Positions 6,882-13,618 of a stretch of DNA of 14,954 bases are shown here, piece by piece. Source of the stretch: Victivallales bacterium (GTDB taxonomy: Bacteria > Verrucomicrobiota > Lentisphaeria > Oligosphaerales > Lenti-02); the NCBI GenBank assembly GCA_018648945.1, contig JABGQJ010000114.1:1-14954 (forward strand), read 5' to 3'. Both the position numbers and the translations under genes were made by a program. Numbering within the stretch: the stretch's first letter is position 1; each line of letters begins with the position of its first letter. The notes beneath the pieces are model-generated. The model had not been told where the DNA came from. It did not search any database and saw only the letters and a list, made by a program, of their open reading frames with translations.

Positions 6882-9800
6882 ATGTCCCCGCTTCGCATCT
6901 GCCTGCTCTGCTCGTTCGCCGGTATCGCCATGGTTGCCGCTCCGAAGCCACCGCATGACATCTGGCTTGAGGGGGAGGCGTGTGAGGACCACGACTTCAC
7001 CACCATCGGGCGCCACCCCAACTTCCGGGCCTGCTACGGGGGAGCCATCCTCCAGCTTCAGGACCAGAGGAGCGTGCAGGAGGGCCGCCACGCGACGTAC
7101 CGGGCGACCCTCCCCAACGCGGGTTGGTGGGAGGTGCGCGTCGCGACCACGGCTCCCTCGCTCTGCCCCTTTTCGGTGCAGGTGGGCGACTGTCGCGAAC
7201 GACGCTTCACATCCCTGCGCAGCGAGCAGCGCTACGGGCATGACAAGCTCTTTGGCTGGTATCTGGTGGGGCGGTTCCAGCTCCCTGCGGGAGAGACGGC
7301 CATTACCCTGCGCTCCCGCGACCGGCGGGCAACGGAACGCGACCATCTGCTCTACATCGATGCGCTTTCCTTGCGCCATCTGCCGGAGGCACCAGTCAGC
7401 CGAATGCGCTGGCTGGCCCCGGCAGGGGCGGGCGATGCCGTCCTGGAAAAGACCTTCGCCGCCCCGGCTCTCGGCACCCCCGCCGTCTCCGTCCTCTGTG
7501 ATGGGCAGGTCGCTGTCGAGCTGAATGGGGAGGCCCTGGGTACAGTCAAGGACGCGCAGGAGCCATGGCATGGGGTGGCCGACAAACCGCTGCGAGCCAC
7601 GGGGAACACCCTTCGCTTCCGCTTCGCGCCCGGCCAGGAACGGGCATTGTTGGCGCGAGTCACCGCCGATGGCGAGCAAGGCGCGCGGACCATTGTCTGC
7701 CACACGGACGGCACGTGGAAGGGCAATCCCCAGGTGCTGGGCGACGCCTTCGCGAAGCCGTGGGGGGATGCCACGATCTTCCCCCCAGCAAAACTGCCGG
7801 TCGGGCGACTGCCGATCCCCGTCAAGACCGGGAACCTGTCAGTCGATCTGCTCCGGCAAGCCGCGCGGGGGAACACCAAGCCCAAGCCAGGCCCTCTCCC
7901 GCAGCTCCCTGACTGGAAACGATTTGGGGGAATCTCTTCGGTGGAGGACTACATCTGCTGGTTGCCGCTGGAGCCCGCGCGCGACCAGTTCGACTGGTCG
8001 TTCTACGAGAACAACTGCCGTGAACTTGCGAAGCAGGGCATGGGCTACAGCGTCTACCCCTGGCTCCACTTTCCCCCCAAATGGGCTCTTGGGAGTGATC
8101 TGTGGGAGCCCCTGCTCTGCAATCAACATGGCAAATCCACCCTCGCACCTTCCATCTGGTCGCCGCAGACGCGCCGGATCTTCGAGCGCTTCTATCGCGA
8201 ACTGCACCGCCAGTTCGGCGACCGCATCGACCAAGTCTATCTGGGCATGGTCGCGGACTACGGGGAGATCGGCTATCCCATCGGCATGGCCAGTTGGGTG
8301 GTCCCCAGCGCCCACATTCACCCCGGGTTCTGGTGTGCGGATCGTCAGGCTCGGCAGGACTTCCGGGAACGGATGCTCGCGCAGTATGGCACTCTCGCCG
8401 CCCTCAACGCGGCTTGGGGCACGGCGTTCGCCACCCCCGAGACCATCGACTATCCCCCGGGGCTGGACGCCGCCGGTCCGCCGGACGAATGGCTTGCCAG
8501 CCCCCGCAACCGCCGCCGTTGGCTCGACTTCGCTGCCTGGTATCTCCAATCCATGGAACAGTTTGCCGAAGAAGCCGTCGCCATCTCCCGCCGCTACTTC
8601 CCAGAGCGGCCCCACGAGCTCAAGATCGGCTTCGGCAGCGAACAGGTCTGCCTGGGATCGGACCCGACGCTCTATGTCAGCCGCTCGCGCCCCGGCCGGT
8701 TCACCGTGCGCAGCACGCACGGCAAACTCAGCCCGTACTTCTACCGGCGATTCAGTTCGGCGGCCAAGCACTATGCCGTGCCACTGGTTACCGAGCCGCC
8801 CGGCTCGGTCAGTCGCGAGGAGGAAGTGGAACGCCTCTTCAAGGACGCCACCAGCGGTACCACCGAGTACTTCGAGTACGCCGGCAATCTCATCCAGGCC
8901 AGCGACCTTCTCCGCCGTTTCGGCCCGTACATGGAAGGGAAACACTCGCTGACCAATCTCGCCTTCTTCGTGCCCACCGCCGATCACCGCTTGCATCCCC
9001 GGCAGGGAAACCCCATGCCAGTGGTGCGCATTGCCAACGCCTGTCGGGACGCCTTCGACTGGGATCTGGTGGATGAACAGCTTGTCCGTGATGGGGCCCT
9101 CGAACGCTACGGGGTGCTGTTTCTCGTGGCGGGCAACGTAATCGAGCGGGATGTGCTCGACCACCTTGCTGCATGGGTGCGCCGGGGAGGCGTTCTCGTG
9201 GCCACTGACTTCGGCGCCATCGAGACGGTCGAAGGAGACCAGGCTCTGGCCAGTAGCCTGTTTGTGGAGCCCATGAAACTGCCGCCAGCAGACCAGATCC
9301 GGAAGCCACAGGCGACCCCGTTGCCCGCTTGCTTCCTCGACATCGGCAGCGCCGGGGACGGTCCGTTCCTGGTCGGCGACTGGCATGGGCGCGAGAGTGG
9401 GCACTACGAGTGGGGTGGCCCGGCCGGTGGCATCACGAAGCGCTGGAGTGGGCCCCGTCCCTGCCTTCGGGTCCCGGTCGCGGCGGGCACGCGCCACCAC
9501 CTTGCCATCGCGGTGGCGCGCCACCCGAAATGTCTGAAGCTGCCCTGCGATGTCCAGGTTGGCGGGAAGACTATAGGCTCGGTCGCTGCGGCGCGCACCA
9601 GTGTGTTCCGGGCAGAGATTCCGGCGACGATGGTGGCCCCCGATGGCCTTCTCCACGTCGATCTCCTGCCCCAGTCCTGGCAACCCAGTGTGGTGGATGG
9701 CACCAGCGATACGCGGCAACTTGGGGTGGCTGTGCGCTGGTTCAAGGTCTGGCAGGACGGCCAGGAGGAACCAGCCGAGCCCGTTCTCCCCAACCTACGC

Positions 9801-10193
9801 TGGCAGTTGGACCTCCAGGCTCTGGCCAAGCACGCCCGGAAGCCCCTCGGCAAAGGCTTCACCCTCCGCATTCCCGCCGACTCCACGCAAACAGCAGCCT
9901 GCGCGCAGTTCCTGGCCCAGATCGTCGCCGCCGGTCCGAGGCTGCTGCCAGAGCGCGCGTGCTGGCCGCAACTGGACGGTACGCCCGACGGGGTCTGGAC
10001 TGCTCTGCTGCCCAATCGGATTCTCTTCTACAACCCCAAGCCTGCCGCGATACCGCTCAACCTGACGCTATCCCCCGCAGCCTTCGCTCGCGCTGGCTTG
10101 GCTCAACCCGGGCACAGCAAGATCGCCCTCGCCGTGCCTCCGCACGCCCTCGCCTCGGTGGAACTACCAAGCTGCCAGGTACGACGGCCGTAG
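6882..10193 (+). CDS. Large exported glycoside-hydrolase-like protein (GH42/GH14-like TIM barrel with GATase-like domain)
   Basis: This 1103-residue protein starts with a probable export signal (about 1-20, MSPLRICLLC then AGIAMVAA). Residues 25-170 look like a beta-sandwich carbohydrate-binding region (DIWLEGEACE, then WWEVRVATT), and 175-290 like a galactose-binding jelly roll. A (beta/alpha)8-type domain covers about 320-685; it has SVEDYICWLPLEP, the DYGEIGYP motif with E462 as likely acid/base, and TEPPG with E638 as candidate nucleophile. Residues 690-800 resemble the glutamine-amidotransferase-like trimerisation domain of GH42 enzymes (ERYGVLFLVAGN, WVRRGGVLVATDFG). A beta-rich C-terminus follows. 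ATG 6882 has GGAAGG (6869-6874) 7 nt upstream. A perfect TTGACA lies at 6819-6824, but I see no convincing -10. Substrate is unknown; a galactoside or other plant or algal glycan is only a guess. Catalytic residues are inferred from motif position. Confidence 0.75.
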   Translation: MSPLRICLLCSFAGIAMVAAPKPPHDIWLEGEACEDHDFTTIGRHPNFRACYGGAILQLQDQRSVQEGRHATYRATLPNAGWWEVRVATTAPSLCPFSVQVGDCRERRFTSLRSEQRYGHDKLFGWYLVGRFQLPAGETAITLRSRDRRATERDHLLYIDALSLRHLPEAPVSRMRWLAPAGAGDAVLEKTFAAPALGTPAVSVLCDGQVAVELNGEALGTVKDAQEPWHGVADKPLRATGNTLRFRFAPGQERALLARVTADGEQGARTIVCHTDGTWKGNPQVLGDAFAKPWGDATIFPPAKLPVGRLPIPVKTGNLSVDLLRQAARGNTKPKPGPLPQLPDWKRFGGISSVEDYICWLPLEPARDQFDWSFYENNCRELAKQGMGYSVYPWLHFPPKWALGSDLWEPLLCNQHGKSTLAPSIWSPQTRRIFERFYRELHRQFGDRIDQVYLGMVADYGEIGYPIGMASWVVPSAHIHPGFWCADRQARQDFRERMLAQYGTLAALNAAWGTAFATPETIDYPPGLDAAGPPDEWLASPRNRRRWLDFAAWYLQSMEQFAEEAVAISRRYFPERPHELKIGFGSEQVCLGSDPTLYVSRSRPGRFTVRSTHGKLSPYFYRRFSSAAKHYAVPLVTEPPGSVSREEEVERLFKDATSGTTEYFEYAGNLIQASDLLRRFGPYMEGKHSLTNLAFFVPTADHRLHPRQGNPMPVVRIANACRDAFDWDLVDEQLVRDGALERYGVLFLVAGNVIERDVLDHLAAWVRRGGVLVATDFGAIETVEGDQALASSLFVEPMKLPPADQIRKPQATPLPACFLDIGSAGDGPFLVGDWHGRESGHYEWGGPAGGITKRWSGPRPCLRVPVAAGTRHHLAIAVARHPKCLKLPCDVQVGGKTIGSVAAARTSVFRAEIPATMVAPDGLLHVDLLPQSWQPSVVDGTSDTRQLGVAVRWFKVWQDGQEEPAEPVLPNLRWQLDLQALAKHARKPLGKGFTLRIPADSTQTAACAQFLAQIVAAGPRLLPERACWPQLDGTPDGVWTALLPNRILFYNPKPAAIPLNLTLSPAAFARAGLAQPGHSKIALAVPPHALASVELPSCQVRRP

Positions 10194-10195
10194 CT

Positions 10196-10224
10196 CCTGC
10201 TCCTCAGCCAATGGGCCGAGCAGG
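10196..10224. terminator. Hairpin between convergent genes (possible bidirectional terminator)
   Basis: CCTGCTC (10196-10202) and GAGCAGG (10218-10224) are exact reverse complements. Inside them GCC/GGC can pair around AATG. The hairpin begins 2 nt after the stop of the glycosidase-like gene and ends 17 nt before the stop of the leftward TerB-like gene. There is no T-run on either side, so termination is inferred from position and symmetry only. Confidence 0.45.
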
Positions 10225-10241
10225 GCGATTGCCAACCCGTC

Positions 10242-11174
10242 CTACTGCGGGGAGCCGGGCATCCGCCCCTCTTCGCGCAGAATCGCGACTTTGGCAGCGA
10301 TGAAGTCCCGGTGGGGGAGCTTGAGACTCGCCGCGATGTGCCGAATCTCCTCGATCTCTTCGTGGCTGGTGTGGCCTGCCGAGCTGGCAATGCGGAACAG
10401 CGTATGCAGGAACTGCCGACGCTCCTCGAAGGTGGTGCACTCGAAGTAGCCGAGGGCCAGCCGGAACTCATCCAGCCCCTTGACCACAAGTCCGCAACCG
10501 ATCCCCACCAGTGCCTCCGCCTGCTCAGCTGACAGGCTCCAGTCCCCGGCCAACACACCCACCATGGCCGCCCGTTCCTCGTGCGAAACCGTCCCATCCG
10601 TTCCGGCGACCCGGAAGAGCAACCCCGTTGCCAGGCAGAGCTTGCGGACCTGCGGCTCGGGCTGATCGAACCGCCCGCCACTCTCCTGTTGTCGCCGCAT
10701 CAGTTCATAGTAGACCCGGTTGTTCAGGTAGTCCTCCGACGCATGCTCGCGGAGGGATGATGTCGCCGCCTGCTGTTGGCCGATGGCCGACTTCAAGGCC
10801 TTGGCCAACCCCGCAAAGACCCCGGTGCCGACCTGCCCGATCTCACCCTTGAGCTCCCTCAGCAGAGCTTCCTCCTCGGCCGTGACCGTCCCGTCCGAAC
10901 GGAACACCTCCTCAAGCGTCGCCACGGCCAACGCCTTGTCCTCGCGGGTGCGGATGGAGCCAAGCACCCGGGCCAGCAGCTCCTCCTGCTCCGCCTTGCC
11001 GGTGGGGGATTCCATGTACATGGCGAGAACCGCCCAGTCCTCCGCCGTCACCTCGCCAAGGCGGAACAGCAGGCGCTTCAGCACGTTGACTTCCTCATTG
11101 GCCAACTCCCCGTCGGCCCATGCCGCCGAGATCACCAGTTTGCCGAGGTCGAGGATGAATTCCGTAGTGGCCAT
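10242..11174 (-). CDS. Protein with two TerB-like domains
   Basis: A soluble, all-helical protein of 310 residues with no signal peptide. Two TerB/TerB-like modules are visible, about 1-115 and 172-305, joined by a polar linker containing GQQQAATSS. Four acidic motifs recur: ADGELANEE (20-28), SDGTVTAEE (93-101), TDGTVSHEE (192-200) and the degenerate SAGHTSHEE (265-273). They sit 73, 99 and 73 residues apart, which indicates an internal duplication. TerB domains bind divalent metal and occur in tellurite-resistance and other stress or envelope-associated systems; no other ter gene is present here, so a tellurite role is not implied. ATG 11174 is preferred to an upstream in-frame TTG (11210), because AGGAAA precedes it and the extra residues look non-coding. 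It is convergent with the glycosidase-like gene. Confidence 0.8.
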   Translation of the reverse strand: MATTEFILDLGKLVISAAWADGELANEEVNVLKRLLFRLGEVTAEDWAVLAMYMESPTGKAEQEELLARVLGSIRTREDKALAVATLEEVFRSDGTVTAEEEALLRELKGEIGQVGTGVFAGLAKALKSAIGQQQAATSSLREHASEDYLNNRVYYELMRRQQESGGRFDQPEPQVRKLCLATGLLFRVAGTDGTVSHEERAAMVGVLAGDWSLSAEQAEALVGIGCGLVVKGLDEFRLALGYFECTTFEERRQFLHTLFRIASSAGHTSHEEIEEIRHIAASLKLPHRDFIAAKVAILREEGRMPGSPQ

Positions 11175-11210
11175 GGGGCTCGTTTCCTGTTCTGTGCGCG
11201 AAGGACTCAA

Positions 11211-11239
11211 AAACTAGCTGGGATCGGGAGGAGTGGCAA
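11211..11239 (-). promoter_or_regulatory. Candidate promoter of the TerB-like gene
   Basis: On the minus strand TTGCCA (11234-11239, 5 of 6 to the -35 consensus) and TAGTTT (11211-11216, only 3 of 6 to the -10 consensus) are 17 nt apart. The predicted start is near 11204, giving a leader of about 30 nt before ATG 11174. It lies in a T-rich patch unusual for this region. The weak -10 keeps confidence low. Confidence 0.3.
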
Positions 11240-11316
11240 GCCTACGGACGGGAATGCCCCAGGACAACGCAGGACCAGCCTAGCCGCAACCAGGCTAGCC
11301 CCGCTGGCCACGGAAT

Positions 11317-11366
11317 ATGGACGACATGGACAGGTATGGACTGCATGGATGATGGACGAAATGGAC
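11317..11366. repeat. Degenerate ATGGAC tandem array with about 9-nt period
   Basis: ATGGAC occurs at 11317, 11326, 11336, 11352 and 11361, and ATGGAT at 11345. The steps are 9, 10, 9, 7 and 9 nt, with variable 1-4 nt between hexamers. On the other strand this reads as repeated GTCCAT. It lies in the 256-nt spacer between the TerB-like gene and the HAD gene. It is neither coding (its small frames do not resemble protein) nor CRISPR-like (units and spacers are far too short). I recall similar GTCCAT-rich intergenic arrays from other GC-rich environmental genomes, but cannot verify that here. Confidence 0.7.
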
Positions 11367-11376
11367 CGGCATTCTC

Positions 11377-11418
11377 GCTTCCCGCTTCCCGCTCTCTGCT
11401 TCCCGCTTCCCGCTTCTG
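11377..11418. repeat. GCTTCCC heptamer tandem repeat, six units
   Basis: Units begin at 11377, 11384, 11391, 11398, 11405 and 11412, in exact 7-nt phase. Four are perfect GCTTCCC; the third (GCTCTCT) and sixth (GCTTCTG) are degenerate. The array is all-pyrimidine apart from the phased G. On the leftward-transcribed strand it is (GGGAAGC)n, lying 13 nt beyond the stop of the HAD gene. A run of eight C (11423-11430) sits between array and stop codon. Such purine/pyrimidine-asymmetric repeats can slip during replication or form unusual structures. Confidence 0.75.
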
Positions 11419-11430
11419 CATTCCCCCCCC

Positions 11431-12168
11431 TCACTCCCCAAAGGGGTGCTCCATCGCATGGCGCCAGCTGGGCAGCACAAGATCCGCTTCGGCGCGGATA
11501 CGGGGATCCTTGGGGGACATGGCCACGAGCCGGGAGGCGATCCCCAGGTCCGTCAGCGTCCGATGCATGCCGATGTCTTCCTCGGTGTCACCAATGACGA
11601 CGGCACGGGCACAGGAGTAGCCTTCAAGGAACGCCTGGAGTTCGCGTTGCTTGTCCTCGGACCGCAAGACTCCGTCATCGCCAGTCAGTCGATTGCCGAC
11701 CACATCCACAGGTCGGTTCAGCAGGGCGGAGAGATGCAGGCAGGCGGGCAGGAGCACGGGCATGAAGGCCTTGCTCAGGACCAGCACGCGGTCGGTCGGC
11801 CCGAGCCAACGTTGCAGGACAGTTGCCGCCTGGGGGGCGAAGCCACGCGCCAACGCCTCGCCGGCATGCTGAATCTGCCACTCGTTCGCCTCCTGGCAGA
11901 ACAACTGGCGCAATGCCTGAACACACTGGGCATCCACCTCGCCCGACGAGATCGCCCCGGCTCGGCGCTGCTGCAGCAACCGGCGATGGAGCGCATGCAC
12001 GCGATGCCCGCCCTTCAGCAGTCGCCATCTGCGCTGCCAGCCGGGACAACGGAGAAACACCTGCCAGAAGAGGTCGGTGTTGGAGATGCCATGGGTGAAC
12101 CGGGCCAACCACCCGCGGTACAGGGTGCCGTCGAAATCGCAGACCCAGAGCGTTCCGCCATCCCTCAC
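11431..12168 (-). CDS. HAD-superfamily hydrolase (phosphoserine-phosphatase-like)
   Basis: A 245-residue soluble protein with all four HAD motifs. Motif I is CDFDGTLY with nucleophile D11 and acid/base D13. Motif II is the Ser of VLVLSKAF (S132). Motif III is K173 in SEDKQRE. Motif IV is VVIGDTEEDIGM (D194, D198). The helical cap between motifs I and II (about 20-125) is typical of subfamily I, as in phosphoserine-phosphatase-like enzymes. It should dephosphorylate a small metabolite with Mg2+; the substrate is unknown. The start is uncertain. I chose GTG 12168 because GGTGA lies 7 nt upstream and the codon overlaps the stop of a small upstream ORF (GTGA). GTG 12174 is the alternative. A longer frame reaches 12420 but overlaps the oxidoreductase gene and looks non-coding. 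Proteins before D11 are normally this short. Confidence 0.8.
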   Translation of the reverse strand: MRDGGTLWVCDFDGTLYRGWLARFTHGISNTDLFWQVFLRCPGWQRRWRLLKGGHRVHALHRRLLQQRRAGAISSGEVDAQCVQALRQLFCQEANEWQIQHAGEALARGFAPQAATVLQRWLGPTDRVLVLSKAFMPVLLPACLHLSALLNRPVDVVGNRLTGDDGVLRSEDKQRELQAFLEGYSCARAVVIGDTEEDIGMHRTLTDLGIASRLVAMSPKDPRIRAEADLVLPSWRHAMEHPFGE

Positions 12169-12320
12169 CGCCACGTCACCAGATCCGTTCCATGGGTGCT
12201 TGGCTGAAACGGTGGCACGTCCGGAGCGCGCCGCCGACAGCGATGCGCACCACCACGCGGTACCCCCTTGTCGGGCAGGGACCACAGAGGGCGCGGCAGG
12301 GACGAGTAGGCAAAGTCCAT
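12165..12320 (-). CDS. Possible 51-residue small ORF coupled to the HAD gene
   Basis: ATG 12320-12318 opens 51 codons ending in TGA at 12167-12165. That stop overlaps the proposed HAD GTG start as GTGA. A GGAGAA motif precedes the ATG, but a run of eight C separates them, giving a long spacer of about 11 nt. The ORF begins 17 nt after the stop of the oxidoreductase gene. The product starts MDFAYSSLPRPLWSLPDKG and has an Arg-rich middle (HRCRRRAP). There is no recognisable domain or membrane segment, and third positions are not strongly G/C-biased, so it may be a chance frame or a leader for translational coupling. Confidence 0.3.
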   Translation of the reverse strand: MDFAYSSLPRPLWSLPDKGVPRGGAHRCRRRAPDVPPFQPSTHGTDLVTWR

Positions 12321-12337
12321 GGGGGGGGATTCTCCGG

Positions 12338-13522
12338 CTAGCAGACTTGCCCCACTTGGCGAACATCGACGAAGGCACCGGTCTTGGCCGATTCCTTGGC
12401 GGCGAGGCAGGTGTAGACACTGCGCAGACCGGCCAGCATCCCGGAACGGGGCGTGGCGATCTCGCCCTTGATCAAGGCGACGAAGTCGCGGGCCAACTCG
12501 ATGTCACCGCCGAAGTGACTGGCGCCGCCGCCGGCCTTGATCGTGTCGCTGAAGGGGCGATGGTGGCGCACGTGCTGGATCTCGTTCTTGTACCAGTCGA
12601 AACGGAGCGTCCCTTCGTAGCCGGTGATGGTGGCCCCCCGAGTATGGGCGTCGCGACGGCAGATGAACACCTGCGTGTAGGCTCCGTGCACGCCAGTGGC
12701 GAACTCGAAGACGGCACTGGAGGAGTCCTCGTTCATGCCGGTTTCGGGGGTGCCGCAGTCCACGGCGAAGAGGCATTCGTGGTCCGCCTGGCTGCCACCC
12801 GAGCCATTGCGTTTCCGGCTCTCGGGGGATTCCTTGCAGGTACGGGTCTCGTCGCACTCTGAACAGCGGAGGCCGGCGGGCTTGTTGCCGCCGAATACCC
12901 GCCCTTGCGTGGCCATGGCTGCGATCCGGACGATGGGGGCATCCATCAGGTACATCATGTAGTCCAGGTCGTGCGTGCCCTTTTGGAGGAAGAGGCCCTG
13001 GGTGATGTCGTAGTGGCGGTAGCCATCCTCGAAGTAGGTGGTCCCATAGGAAACATAGTTGACGCCGAGAATGTGCTGGGGCGTGCCGATGCCGCCCTGG
13101 GCGATGCGCTCGCGGGTCATCTCGCAGATGGGAGTGGTGCGCAACGGGAAGCTGACCACGGTGGGTCCACGACTGCTTTCCCAGGCGGCTTCCAGGGCCA
13201 ATGCCTGCTCCATGGAGGTGGAAATGGGCTTCTCCAGGAAGAGGGGGACATCGTACTTGAAGGCCTCGATGGCGTAAGGCGTGTGTAGATTGCAGCGGGT
13301 ACCGATGATCAACCCGTCCAGGTTGGCCTTCCGGCCCATCTGATCCAGTGATTCATAGAAGACCACGTCGTCACGGTCGCACTCCTCCAGCCGGTCGCGC
13401 ACGCCTTCCTCGTCCGGGTCCACAACCGCGACGATGCGGGCATCCGGTGCGGCCTGCCGCAGTGTCCCTGGCGTGAAACGACTGATCCGTCCACCGTAAC
13501 CAACCACGCCAATCCTGATCAT
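12338..13522 (-). CDS. Gfo/Idh/MocA-family NAD(P)-dependent oxidoreductase with cysteine-rich insertion
   Basis: A 394-residue protein of the family's usual size. The N-terminal Rossmann fold starts MIRIGVVGYGGRIS (dinucleotide-binding GxGG). PLFLEKPIS carries the family-defining EKP (E97-K98-P99). The C-terminal domain has KGTHDLDYM (K181, H184, D185), which fits the substrate-site K/D/H positions. It probably oxidises or reduces a sugar, inositol or related polyol in the cytoplasm. An insertion at about 218-258 carries C220-x2-C223-x5-C229-x20-C250-x5-C256, suggestive of a metal or structural site seen in one branch of the family. The start ATG 13522 has GGAG 7 nt upstream; extending it to 13555 adds non-conserved residues. 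It lies 96 nt downstream of the sulfatase gene, which reads the same way, so joint transcription and a shared glycan substrate are plausible. Confidence 0.9.
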   Translation of the reverse strand: MIRIGVVGYGGRISRFTPGTLRQAAPDARIVAVVDPDEEGVRDRLEECDRDDVVFYESLDQMGRKANLDGLIIGTRCNLHTPYAIEAFKYDVPLFLEKPISTSMEQALALEAAWESSRGPTVVSFPLRTTPICEMTRERIAQGGIGTPQHILGVNYVSYGTTYFEDGYRHYDITQGLFLQKGTHDLDYMMYLMDAPIVRIAAMATQGRVFGGNKPAGLRCSECDETRTCKESPESRKRNGSGGSQADHECLFAVDCGTPETGMNEDSSSAVFEFATGVHGAYTQVFICRRDAHTRGATITGYEGTLRFDWYKNEIQHVRHHRPFSDTIKAGGGASHFGGDIELARDFVALIKGEIATPRSGMLAGLRSVYTCLAAKESAKTGAFVDVRQVGQVC

Positions 13523-13562
13523 CTGGGTTCTCCATTCCTGGAAAGTTGCCGACACTGCCGAT

Positions 13563-13577
13563 GGGGGAAGAACCCCC
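13563..13577 (-). other. Small GC hairpin between sulfatase and oxidoreductase genes
   Basis: GGGGG (13563-13567) and CCCCC (13573-13577) pair around a 5-nt loop, 40 nt before the oxidoreductase start and 41 nt after the sulfatase stop. No T-run follows in the leftward direction, so it is not a classical terminator. It might tune read-through or protect an mRNA end. A five-pair GC stem can occur by chance in such GC-rich DNA. Confidence 0.3.
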
Positions 13578-13618
13578 GAACCATAGCCCCCAGGCGCCGC
13601 CCTGTCGCTGTCGCCAAG

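Noticed and set aside
7839..9719. 626-codon open frame antisense to the glycosidase-like gene
   Set aside because: Mirror-frame composition, no ribosome-binding site or domain; the sense frame has a signal peptide and catalytic-type motifs.
10242..11174. Tellurite-resistance gene call for the TerB-like protein
   Set aside because: No terC, terD or terE-like gene is present, and TerB-like domains occur in many unrelated contexts.
11280..11298. CTAGCC/GGCTAG inverted repeat as a terminator of the leftward genes
   Set aside because: Only a 6-bp stem with a 7-nt loop and no T-run; chance occurrence is likely.
11317..11366. CRISPR array
   Set aside because: Repeat units are 6 nt with 1-4 nt between them, and no cas gene is nearby.
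12175..12420. N-terminal extension of the HAD protein up to 12420
   Set aside because: It overlaps the end of the oxidoreductase gene, and the residues before the DFDGT motif are low-complexity and unlike HAD proteins; a GTG with GTGA overlap is more economical.
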